From Paenibacillus_AR sp051594765 (lineage in GTDB: Bacteria > Bacillota > Bacilli > Paenibacillales > NBRC-103111): a DNA stretch of 64,000 nt. The stretch covers positions 124,001 through 188,000 of the forward strand of contig NZ_JBPPGJ010000004.1 of NCBI RefSeq assembly GCF_051594765.1, written 5' to 3'. Position 1 is the first letter of the stretch; each line of letters begins with the position of its first letter. Position numbers and translations under genes: made by a program. The notes beneath the pieces are model-generated. The model searched no databases. It worked only from the letters and a program-made list of their open reading frames with translations, and was not told the origin of the DNA. Positions 57,259 through 64,000 of this stretch are shown one piece after another.

Positions 57259-58224
57259 TTACAGACTTTCTATGAAATGGCAGGAGGCGTAATGCCCCTC
57301 GCCGGCTTCCCTTAGCTGCGGCTCTTCCTTGCGGCACCGGTCTTGTACATAAGGACAGCGCGGATGGAAGGCGCACCCGGACGGCGGGTGGGCCGCGTTG
57401 GGCACTTCGCCGGTGAGCAGAATGCGCTCCCGGTGAACGTCCACATCCGGCTCCGGTACGGAGGACAGGAGCGCCCGGGTGTATGGGTGCTTCGGTGTGT
57501 CATACAAGTCGTTCTTGTCCGCCAGCTCCACAATCTTGCCCAGATACATGACCGCCACGCGGTCCGAGATGTGCCGGACAATGCTAAGATTATGGGAGAT
57601 GAACAGATAGGAGACATTGGTCTTCGCCTGAAGCTCCGAGAGGAGATTGACGATCTGGGCTTGGATGGAGACATCCAGGGCGGACACGGCTTCATCGGCC
57701 ACGATCAGCTTCGGATTCAGGGCAAGAGCCCGGGCGATGGCAATCCGCTGACGCTGGCCGCCTGAGAATTCGTGCGGATAGAGGGCGGCCGCTTCCTTGC
57801 TGAGTCCGACCGTGACCAATAGCTCTTCAGCCCGGGCCATGGCTTCTTTCCAGCTGATCTTATCGTGGACCACCATGGGCTCGGCGATAGCTTTACCGAC
57901 GGACATCCGGGGATTCAGGGAAGCGTAGGGATCCTGGAAGATGCATTGGAGCTGCCGCCTGAACCGTCTAAGCTCACCAGGCTTCATTCTGCTAAGGGAC
58001 TTCCCTTCAAAGGTAATTTCACCGTCGGTCAATTCTGTCAATCGTAAAATCAATCTGCCGACCGTAGACTTGCCGCAGCCGGACTCACCAACAATGCCCA
58101 GCGTTTCGCCGGGTTTGACCGAGAAGCTGATTCCGTTCACCGCATGGATGGACGTCTTATTCAGCCTGCCACCCGTATGAAAAACCTTCTTAATCCCTTC
58201 CACCTGTAGGAGTGGGGAACTCAT
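57259..58224 (-). CDS. Peptide ABC transporter ATPase (OppF/DppF)
   Basis: 321 residues. Walker A is GIVGESGCGKSTVGRLIL, the Q-loop LQCIFQDPYASLNPRMSV, the signature FSGGQRQRIAIARAL and Walker B LIVADEAVSALDVS. The C-terminal oligopeptide-transporter extension has four cysteines in the last 60 residues (CAFHPRCPYVQDRCRKEEP), probably a 4Fe-4S ligand set as in the OppD/F family. AAAGGAGG precedes ATG 58224. Confidence 0.93.
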   Translation of the reverse strand: MSSPLLQVEGIKKVFHTGGRLNKTSIHAVNGISFSVKPGETLGIVGESGCGKSTVGRLILRLTELTDGEITFEGKSLSRMKPGELRRFRRQLQCIFQDPYASLNPRMSVGKAIAEPMVVHDKISWKEAMARAEELLVTVGLSKEAAALYPHEFSGGQRQRIAIARALALNPKLIVADEAVSALDVSIQAQIVNLLSELQAKTNVSYLFISHNLSIVRHISDRVAVMYLGKIVELADKNDLYDTPKHPYTRALLSSVPEPDVDVHRERILLTGEVPNAAHPPSGCAFHPRCPYVQDRCRKEEPQLREAGEGHYASCHFIESL

Positions 58225-58246
58225 GCGGGGGTACCTCCTTTCGTCA

Positions 58247-59209
58247 TTAGATTAGAGTGCAGCGGACGAAGTGATTCCGCTCCACTTCGCGAAGCTCCGG
58301 CATGGCTGCCCGGCATTCGGGTGCGGCCATCCGGCAGCGGTCAGCGAAGCGGCAGCCGGAGGAATACCGGCCGGCAGGCGGAACGGTTCCCGGAATCGGC
58401 ACCAGCGGGCCGGCCGATCCCCTGAGCTTGGGCGTGGACTGCAGGAGTCCTACCGTATAAGGATGCAGGGGGGCGGTGAACAAGGTCCGTACATCGCATT
58501 GCTCTACGATCTGGCCTGCGTACATGACGATAACCCGATTGGCCATCTCGGCGACAACGCCCAAGTCATGAGTAATGAAGAGCATGGACATGTCGCTCTC
58601 CGCCTGCAGCTTGCGCATCAGGTCGAGCACCTGAGCCTGGATCGTCACGTCAAGGGCCGTCGTGGGCTCATCCGCGATGAGGAGTCTGGGCTCGCAGGCC
58701 ATCGCCATAGCCAGCATGACTCTCTGCCGCATGCCTCCGGACAACCGGTGGGCATACTCCTTGCGGATCCGGGCGGGCTCCGGGAATCCGACCCGCTTCA
58801 GCCACAGATCAGCGCGGTCCTCGGCCTCCTTCTGCCCAAGCTTCAAGTGCCGCCGGATGCCTTCCGTGAGCTGCCTGCCGATGGTCAGCACCGGATTCAG
58901 GGAGGTCATCGGCTCCTGAAAGATCATGGCGAGATGATGCCCCCGAACCTTGGACATCTCTTTTTTGTTCAACTCCAGCAGGTTGCGGCCCTGAAAACGG
59001 ACTTCCCCCTGGTCCACCGTGCCGATGCGCGGAAGAAGCCCCATTATGGACAAGGAGGTCATGCTCTTGCCGCAGCCTGATTCCCCTACGAGTGCGACCA
59101 CTTCATTCTTGCCGATCCGGAAATCAATCCCGTCCACGACGGCCAGGTCCCGATTCTTACCCTTCAATACCGTCCTTAACTGCTTCACGTCCAATACCGC
59201 CTCGGACAC
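58247..59209 (-). CDS. Peptide ABC transporter ATPase (OppD/DppD)
   Basis: 320 residues. Walker A is ALVGESGCGKSMTSLSIMG, the Q-loop AMIFQEPMTSLNPVLTIG, the signature LSGGMRQRVMLAMAM and Walker B LLIADEPTTALDVT. The C-terminal cysteine cluster CRFADRCRMAAPECRAA is characteristic of oligopeptide ATPases. Start GTG 59209 follows AAGGTGAT by about 6-8 nt. It is the first gene of the operon, which continues F-A-B-C. Confidence 0.93.
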   Translation of the reverse strand: MSEAVLDVKQLRTVLKGKNRDLAVVDGIDFRIGKNEVVALVGESGCGKSMTSLSIMGLLPRIGTVDQGEVRFQGRNLLELNKKEMSKVRGHHLAMIFQEPMTSLNPVLTIGRQLTEGIRRHLKLGQKEAEDRADLWLKRVGFPEPARIRKEYAHRLSGGMRQRVMLAMAMACEPRLLIADEPTTALDVTIQAQVLDLMRKLQAESDMSMLFITHDLGVVAEMANRVIVMYAGQIVEQCDVRTLFTAPLHPYTVGLLQSTPKLRGSAGPLVPIPGTVPPAGRYSSGCRFADRCRMAAPECRAAMPELREVERNHFVRCTLI

Positions 59210-59274
59210 CAGGGATCACCTTCGCTTATCCATTTACTAGTAGTAGATTTATTTACGCTACAATTATGTTAGTA

Positions 59275-59302
59275 ATATTAACACAGATTTTACAGCGGTC
59301 AA
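59275..59302 (-). promoter_or_regulatory. Promoter of the Opp operon
   Basis: On the minus strand TTGACC, 16 nt, TAATAT, about 65 nt before the GTG start, in an A/T-rich stretch. I see no CodY-type AATTTTCWGAAAATT box. A TACTAGTA palindrome lies near 59234. The interval 59303-59483 holds nothing recognisable. Confidence 0.55.
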
Positions 59303-59483
59303 TTATTTTTGTCAGCAAAAAAGATATTTATGTCCTTATAAATAGATTTTATTCCAGTTGCTAGGAGGTATGACTGCGTCGGTCGCTCTTTTCTTGTCAG
59401 TTAATGTAACATAATGTCGAGTCTTGATGATGTGATCATTTCCTCGTGATGATCCGGCGGAGCTTCTAGCACTCGCTCCTGAA

Positions 59484-59528
59484 AACAAAAAAAGAAACCC
59501 GCCATCTTGAAAAAGATGTGGGTTTCTT
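59484..59528 (-). terminator. Terminator of the pectate-lyase/methyltransferase operon
   Basis: On the minus strand AAGAAACCC...ATCTT pairs with AAGAT...GGGTTTCTT (arms 59513-59528 and 59492-59507), followed by TTTTTTTG. Confidence 0.75.
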
Positions 59529-59561
59529 GGAAGGATGAGCACCGCCGCAGGGTGCTAATTA

Positions 59562-60182
59562 TTAGGAGAGGTGGATGGCCGAAGCTTCCGCGCCGTTGCG
59601 GCCCTCCAGGATCAGGAACAGCCCGCCGTAGAACGACTCGGTCCGCACCGCTTCGATTCCGGACCGGCGAATGAGGTCCGACGTGCTCCGGTTCAACCGG
59701 CAGCCGTCGCATAGTCTCTTCCATAGGGGAGTCAATACATCCTGCAGCTTGGCCAAGAGAGGCCGGCGCTCCAGCCGGACGTGCTCCAGAAACAGAAGCC
59801 GTCCGCCCGGCTTGCAGACTCTTCGCAGCTCGGCCAGCACCCGCAGCGGATCCTCCACCGTGCACAGCACGAGCGTGCAGACGACCGTATCGAAGATGCC
59901 GTCGCCGAAGGGCAGCTTCTCCGCGCTTCCGTCCACCACCCGGATCGGAACGTCCGCCGCCTCGGCCCGGACCAAGGAATGCTCCCGCATCCTCTCACCG
60001 GGCTCTACCGCCGTTACCTCCTCCGCCTGCGCATAATAAGGAAAGTTCAAGCCCGTGCCCGAGCCGATCTCCAATACGCGGCCGGCGGCTTGTCCCACAA
60101 GCGCCCTGCGGACCTCCTGCAGCCGCCTGCGCTCCAGAGGCGCCATGAGCCTATCGTACTGCCTGGGGAACCATTCGCCCAA
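59562..60182 (-). CDS. Class I SAM-dependent methyltransferase
   Basis: 206 residues. Motif I is GRVLEIGSGTGLNFPYY, post-I EVTAVEPGERM and motif II GIFDTVVCTLVLCTVEDP, with GGRLLFLEHVR. It resembles UbiE/phospholipid methyltransferase-like proteins. The start is TTG 60182, 10 nt after GGAGG, just after the stop of the pectate-lyase gene (21 nt), so it is cotranscribed; a role in pectin-derived methyl chemistry would be speculation. Confidence 0.85.
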   Translation of the reverse strand: MGEWFPRQYDRLMAPLERRRLQEVRRALVGQAAGRVLEIGSGTGLNFPYYAQAEEVTAVEPGERMREHSLVRAEAADVPIRVVDGSAEKLPFGDGIFDTVVCTLVLCTVEDPLRVLAELRRVCKPGGRLLFLEHVRLERRPLLAKLQDVLTPLWKRLCDGCRLNRSTSDLIRRSGIEAVRTESFYGGLFLILEGRNGAEASAIHLS

Positions 60183-60203
60183 CCTTGAAGCACCTCCAGA
60201 GAA

Positions 60204-61811
60204 TTAACGCATGACCGAATCATAGAATTGCTGGTCCATCATGTGGCCCATGCCGTCATACGCGGATCCGAAGAACGCGCTTCCCCCGCAATAGGATGGA
60301 AGCTCCTCCCGGATGCCGCGATGCTCCGCAGCCAAGTGAAGCAGCGCCAACGGAGCAATATGGTCCAGTTTACCATACAGGTGCTGCTCCGAGCGAACGA
60401 AGAGGCCGTGATGGTAATGACGGCGGATCACGTGGGCCGCAACCGCATCCGCCAGCTTCAGATAATCCTTGCAGCCGGTGGCCTTATGCAGCTCCAGAAG
60501 CGCGAAGATGGCGTACGGGTCGGCACACGCCGTATCCGCCTTCACCTGCGGACTCGAACGGCCGTCCGCGCCGAAGTCCCCCAAGCCGTTCCCCGCCGCC
60601 ATCCCCCGAATGACGGACCAGAGCCTTGCTTCCCCGCTGATCCGGTAGCCCAGGGCATAAGACCAGAGCATCAGCGCGTTGGCCGGCATGGCTTGAAGAG
60701 GCTCGCCCGCCTTGCCGTAATAGCCGGATTTCTCCATGATGAGGCCGGTTAGACGGGTTCCGTTCGTCAAGACCGGATGGATGAGATTCTGTTCCGCATC
60801 GTAGGTGTAGGTACCGTATGCAAGGAGGTCCTCCAAGGCCGTGTCCGCAAATTCTTGACCGGCCGCCCCCAGCTTCTCGGCCATCACCATGCGGCAGATC
60901 GCCGCTTTGCCCGTAATGGCCACGACCTGGCGGGCGACGGACAGCGTCCCCTCCAGCGGAGCATGCTCCTTCAGCTGCTCCCCGAACTGCTCGATGGCCC
61001 GGTCGCCGCGGACACCCGGCAGCACGGAGATGCTGAATTGGTATCCGCCCATGCCGGTCTTCGGGTTCCGGGAATCCGTATAGCGTCCGTTCAGCCTCTT
61101 GGCCCAGGTCAGAGGCTTGGGATCACCGGTGAAGCGGTGGAGCATCCCTGCCGCATAATATAGGTCGCTGCCCGCATTGATGAACGTCAACCCCTTCGCG
61201 GTAAAAAAGGGCTCGCCGCCCGCATACACCCGGTCCCATACGCCGCCTTGAGCCGGCTCCTCCGCCGGCAAACCGTGACGGCTGAATTCCAGATTGCCCC
61301 AATCCGTCACATGGCTGTTCCAGTATGCTTCAATATACTCCTTCGTTCCGGCCGGATCCACGTCGAACATCAGCTCATAGAACGGATAATGGCATTTGAG
61401 CTCGTGCTGCGGCCCCTTGTCGGGTGCATGGACGACCCGGCGTCCCGACAGATCGTAGGCCAGATGCCCGCCCCATTGGAGCAGCTTGCCGTACCGCAAA
61501 CTGCTCATCGCATAGCGGACGGTATCCTCTGCCTTCTTGCGGTACCCGGAATCGCCGCTTACCGCGCTCATGGCGCACAGGGTGCGGAGCCAATTTTGCT
61601 GGCTGGCCAGATTGGACAGCGTCCACTGCTCCCCCTCGCAGAGCCAACGGAACGGCTCCCGGGAATCCACATGGAACCCGTCTGCGAACAACGGGGATGT
61701 CTCTCCCAGAGGTCCCTGCTCATGCAGCCGGAGCACCTCTTCGATATAGTCACGGACGATCGCCTCCGGGCGGTCCGTCCTGCCTTCGCTCTTCTGAATC
61801 GATATCCCCAT
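60204..61811 (-). CDS. Family-2 polysaccharide lyase (pectate lyase, cytoplasmic)
   Basis: 535 residues, alpha/alpha-barrel-type sequence with no signal peptide. It carries GGHLAYDLSG, QHELKCHYPFYELM and LEFSRHG in the order and spacing of the PL2 active site. His116, Glu137 and His179 would be the metal ligands and Arg178 the base; the remembered YePL2A residues His109, Glu130, Arg171 and His172 fit with a constant offset of seven. PL2 enzymes cleave polygalacturonate or its oligomers by beta-elimination; a cytoplasmic one would act on imported oligogalacturonides. AAGGAG lies 9 nt before ATG 61811. No other pectin genes are nearby. Confidence 0.8.
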   Translation of the reverse strand: MGISIQKSEGRTDRPEAIVRDYIEEVLRLHEQGPLGETSPLFADGFHVDSREPFRWLCEGEQWTLSNLASQQNWLRTLCAMSAVSGDSGYRKKAEDTVRYAMSSLRYGKLLQWGGHLAYDLSGRRVVHAPDKGPQHELKCHYPFYELMFDVDPAGTKEYIEAYWNSHVTDWGNLEFSRHGLPAEEPAQGGVWDRVYAGGEPFFTAKGLTFINAGSDLYYAAGMLHRFTGDPKPLTWAKRLNGRYTDSRNPKTGMGGYQFSISVLPGVRGDRAIEQFGEQLKEHAPLEGTLSVARQVVAITGKAAICRMVMAEKLGAAGQEFADTALEDLLAYGTYTYDAEQNLIHPVLTNGTRLTGLIMEKSGYYGKAGEPLQAMPANALMLWSYALGYRISGEARLWSVIRGMAAGNGLGDFGADGRSSPQVKADTACADPYAIFALLELHKATGCKDYLKLADAVAAHVIRRHYHHGLFVRSEQHLYGKLDHIAPLALLHLAAEHRGIREELPSYCGGSAFFGSAYDGMGHMMDQQFYDSVMR

Positions 61812-62062
61812 CGATGTCCACTCCTTGGTTTGGGTTCACGGTGCTTTGTTGTTTATTATAAGACAACCATTCATATTTTTCTCAGATTATTTATGTCGAG
61901 ACATATAGTAATTATATATTCATGCCATAGTATGATTAGCTGGTATGTAACCGGACGATAATGGGGAACAGACAAGCACATGAACCGAACGGGATTGACT
62001 GCCGTCCAACCTACATTCGGTCTGATCCGTTATCCATTCCTAATGAAGAGAGGTCACCGCCC
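61812..62062. promoter_or_regulatory. Divergent region between pectate-lyase and GH3 genes
   Basis: It contains a perfect TATAAT for the minus-strand lyase gene (61861-61856) without a good -35, and an A/T-rich block with ATATAG/TATAT symmetry around 61907-61920. I found no CcpA cre site or KdgR-like operator that I could defend. Confidence 0.35.
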
Positions 62063-63376
62063 ATGTCCAAACCTATCGCCCTGCTCCTCTGTCTGACAGG
62101 TCTTCTGCTCTCCGGCGGCTGCGGCTCCGGCCGATCTGCGGGAGAAGCGTCCGGCGTATCTCCTGCCATAACCTCCTCCCCCACCGTCTCTCCATCCCTG
62201 TCCGTTCACTCAGCGGCACCGTCTCCGGCAGCTACGCCCAAGCCGGCTCCGTCTGCCCCAACTGCGGGATCCACCGGTTCCTCCGCACAGGACGTGCTTT
62301 CCCGCATGACGCTGGAGGAGAAGATCGGCCAGATGATTCTGGCCGGAATCGACGGCACCGAGCTGGACGAGAATGCGAAGTCGATGATCGCCTCGCGGCG
62401 GGTGGGAGGCATCATTCTATACGCCAACAACCTGAAGTCGCTCGAGAGTGCGGTCACTCTCGTCAACGCGCTGAAGACGGCGAATGCGGGAAGTCCCGCT
62501 CCCCTCTTCATCAGCGTGGACCAGGAGGGCGGCAAGGTCAGCCGCCTGCCGAAGGAATACGCCGCCATTCCCGCCAACGCAGCCGTCGGCAAGAGCGGCA
62601 GCCCGGAGCTGGCCGGAACCATGGGCCGGCTGTTGGCCCGGGAGCTGCGGTCGGCGGGCTTCAATATGGACTTCGCTCCGGTCTTGGATATCAACAGCAA
62701 CCCCGGCAATCCGGTCATCGGCGAGCGCTCCTTCGGGAATACGGCGGATAAAGTGACCAAGCTGGGCATCGCGGAGCTGAAGGGCCTTCGCGGGGAGCGG
62801 ATCATCCCTGTAGTCAAGCATTTTCCCGGCCACGGAGACACCTCCGTCGATTCCCACCTGGAGCTACCGGTGGTGAACAAGACTTCGGCCCAGCTTCGCG
62901 CCCTGGAATGGCAGCCCTTCGAGGCTGCCGTCAAGGAGAATGCGGAGGCGGTGATGGTCGCCCACATACTGTTTCCCAAGCTGGATTCGGATAAGCCCGC
63001 CTCCCTGTCGGAGGCGATTATCGGCCGGGAGCTGCGGGGGCGGATGGGCTACAAGGGTGTGGTCATTACCGATGACTTGGGCATGGGCGCCATCAAGAAG
63101 CACTACGACCTGGCTGCCGCAGCAGTAAGCACCGTGAAGGCCGGCAGCGACATTCTGCTGGTGGGACACGGCTATGGGGATGCGAGGCTGGTCTTCGACA
63201 CGCTGCTCGGGAGCGTCCGGAGCGGAGCTCTTACAGAGAAGCGGATCGACGAAAGCATCACCCGAATTCTGAGCTTGAAGACCGGTTACCAGCTGAGTGA
63301 TAAAACGGTCCCCGTCCCGGATCTGACGGCCCTTAACCGCGATATCGGGAGCTGGATCAAGCAGCTGAACCCATAA
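62063..63376 (+). CDS. Glycoside hydrolase family 3 lipoprotein (NagZ-like)
   Basis: 437 residues. The signal peptide and lipobox ALLLCLTGLLLSGGCGSG give an extracytoplasmic lipoprotein, and a Ser/Pro-rich linker (VSPSLSVHSAAPSPAATPKP) spaces the enzyme from the membrane. The GH3 domain has MTLEEKIGQMILAGIDG, SVDQEGGKVSRLPKE, DFAPVLDINSNPGNPVIGER, the His-containing loop VKHFPGHGDTSVDSH and the nucleophile in VVITDDLGMGAI. It likely removes N-acetylglucosamine from muropeptides outside the cell (beta-N-acetylhexosaminidase). ATG 62063 has AGAGAGG about 8 nt upstream. Confidence 0.9.
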   Translation: MSKPIALLLCLTGLLLSGGCGSGRSAGEASGVSPAITSSPTVSPSLSVHSAAPSPAATPKPAPSAPTAGSTGSSAQDVLSRMTLEEKIGQMILAGIDGTELDENAKSMIASRRVGGIILYANNLKSLESAVTLVNALKTANAGSPAPLFISVDQEGGKVSRLPKEYAAIPANAAVGKSGSPELAGTMGRLLARELRSAGFNMDFAPVLDINSNPGNPVIGERSFGNTADKVTKLGIAELKGLRGERIIPVVKHFPGHGDTSVDSHLELPVVNKTSAQLRALEWQPFEAAVKENAEAVMVAHILFPKLDSDKPASLSEAIIGRELRGRMGYKGVVITDDLGMGAIKKHYDLAAAAVSTVKAGSDILLVGHGYGDARLVFDTLLGSVRSGALTEKRIDESITRILSLKTGYQLSDKTVPVPDLTALNRDIGSWIKQLNP

Positions 63377-63454
63377 GGTGCAACCTTTTGGGAAGACGCT
63401 TCGTTAAGGATAGTGCTCGAGCACACAAGCCAGAACATTCAAGGAGTGATGAAG

Positions 63455-64000
63455 ATGAATACGAAGAAAACGTGGACCGCCCTTACCTTGTCTTCCCTGT
63501 TGGTGGGAAGCTTGACTTTTGGCACGGCATTTGCCTTCAACGATCTGGACCCGGAGAACAGTGCAGCCGTGCAGGCTCTGCAGGAACGCGGCATCGTCAG
63601 CGGCGTGGATGACCAGCACTTTGTGCCGAAGGGCAAGATTACGTATGCCGAAGGCGTACAGCTGTTGGTGAAGGCCTTCGGCCTGAACATAGACAATGTC
63701 AGGTTCATCAAGCAGCCGTTAGCCTCGGATTATTTCACGAACGTGCCGAATGACGCTTGGTATGCGAAGGCCTTCATCATTGCACAGGTGAAGGGCATGG
63801 AGCTTCCCCGCGACGTGAATCCCACCGCCCCCATGACCCGGGAACAGTTCGGCGAGCTTCTGGTGCGCACGCTGGAGAAGCAGGGCAACTATCCGCTGAT
63901 CAAGATGTATATCCACATCCAGGATGAGGATCAGATTACCCCGGAATACCAAGGCGCGCTGCAGCGTCTCCTGCTCTATAAGATTGCGGAGCTGGACCGG
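63455..64000 (+). CDS. S-layer-homology (SLH) domain protein, 3' end outside window
   Basis: 182 codons without a stop. ATG 63455 is 8 nt after AAGGAG (63441-63446). The signal peptide is MNTKKTWTALTLSSLLVGSL, with probable cleavage after TAFA. It is followed by one SLH repeat (AVQALQERGIVSG, KITYAEGVQLLVKAFGL) and a second, more divergent repeat (WYAKAFIIAQVKGM, MTREQFGELLVRTLE). SLH domains attach proteins to pyruvylated secondary cell-wall polymer. Whether it is an S-layer protein or a wall-attached enzyme depends on sequence beyond the edge. Confidence 0.88.
   Translation, partial: MNTKKTWTALTLSSLLVGSLTFGTAFAFNDLDPENSAAVQALQERGIVSGVDDQHFVPKGKITYAEGVQLLVKAFGLNIDNVRFIKQPLASDYFTNVPNDAWYAKAFIIAQVKGMELPRDVNPTAPMTREQFGELLVRTLEKQGNYPLIKMYIHIQDEDQITPEYQGALQRLLLYKIAELDR

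Noticed and set aside
1..64000. CRISPR arrays, insertion sequences, prophage genes, tRNA or rRNA genes
   Set aside because: No regularly spaced repeats, transposase or integrase motifs, terminal inverted repeats or tRNA cloverleafs were found on reading.

Overview
The window looks like chromosome from a GC-rich, Paenibacillus-like member of the Bacillales. Three things point there: AAGGAGG-type ribosome binding sites before nearly every gene, a close SigA homologue, and an S-layer-homology protein at the right edge together with relatives of Bacillus YpsA, YtwI and MbcS. I see no tRNA, rRNA, insertion sequence, integrase, phage gene or CRISPR array. Divergent and convergent single genes and short operons are tightly packed, and strong bidirectional hairpins separate many of the convergent pairs.

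Layout. 1-9.1 kb: start of an outgoing gene, a helical protein of unknown function, an EFR1 flavodoxin/ferredoxin, an acyl-CoA synthetase with a FapR-like operator in its promoter, a small-kinase/phosphatase pair, and a carbohydrate operon (two sugar-phosphate isomerase-like TIM barrels and a Gfo/Idh/MocA dehydrogenase) with a divergent AraC regulator. 9.3-16.3 kb: signal transduction (MHYT-domain histidine kinase, chemotaxis receptor), then a PLP decarboxylase behind a c-di-GMP-I riboswitch, a YpsA-like SLOG protein and a small conserved protein. 16.3-25.5 kb: a TetM-like translational GTPase with an atypical domain IV loop, thioredoxin-like and VOC proteins, an LTA-synthase-family enzyme with an elaborate leader, a SigA-like factor lacking region 1.1, a possible small RNA, and an OmpR-type two-component pair. 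25.6-33.9 kb: MASE4 histidine kinase, metallo-beta-lactamase-fold enzyme, acetyltransferase, amidase plus gamma-glutamyltransferase, YtwI with a broken solute-binding-protein fragment fused upstream, and a methyltransferase. 33.9-36.1 kb: a second dehydrogenase/AraC divergent pair.

36.1-42.6 kb is the most unusual part. An apparent operon encodes HflK, HflC, a soluble AAA+ ATPase and a membrane-anchored TPR protein, and divergent from it lies an 843-residue TPM-domain, coiled-coil membrane protein. I read it as a candidate membrane-microdomain or quality-control system that uses a stand-alone AAA+ ATPase in place of FtsH. 42.6-50.3 kb: a dehydrogenase operon with a perfect operator-like palindrome, then a response regulator, histidine kinase, ABC ATPase and FtsX-type permease module. 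50.4-53.6 kb: small membrane, P-loop and secreted proteins, a short-chain dehydrogenase and a ThuA protein. 53.7-59.3 kb: a complete Opp/Dpp-type peptide import operon (D-F-A-B-C). 59.5-64 kb: a cytoplasmic family-2 pectate lyase with a methyltransferase, a GH3 (NagZ-like) lipoprotein, and the start of an SLH protein.

Gene starts were chosen from Shine-Dalgarno spacing and often differ from the longest open frame; several genes use GTG or TTG. Functional assignments come from motifs and remembered family features, not from any database search.
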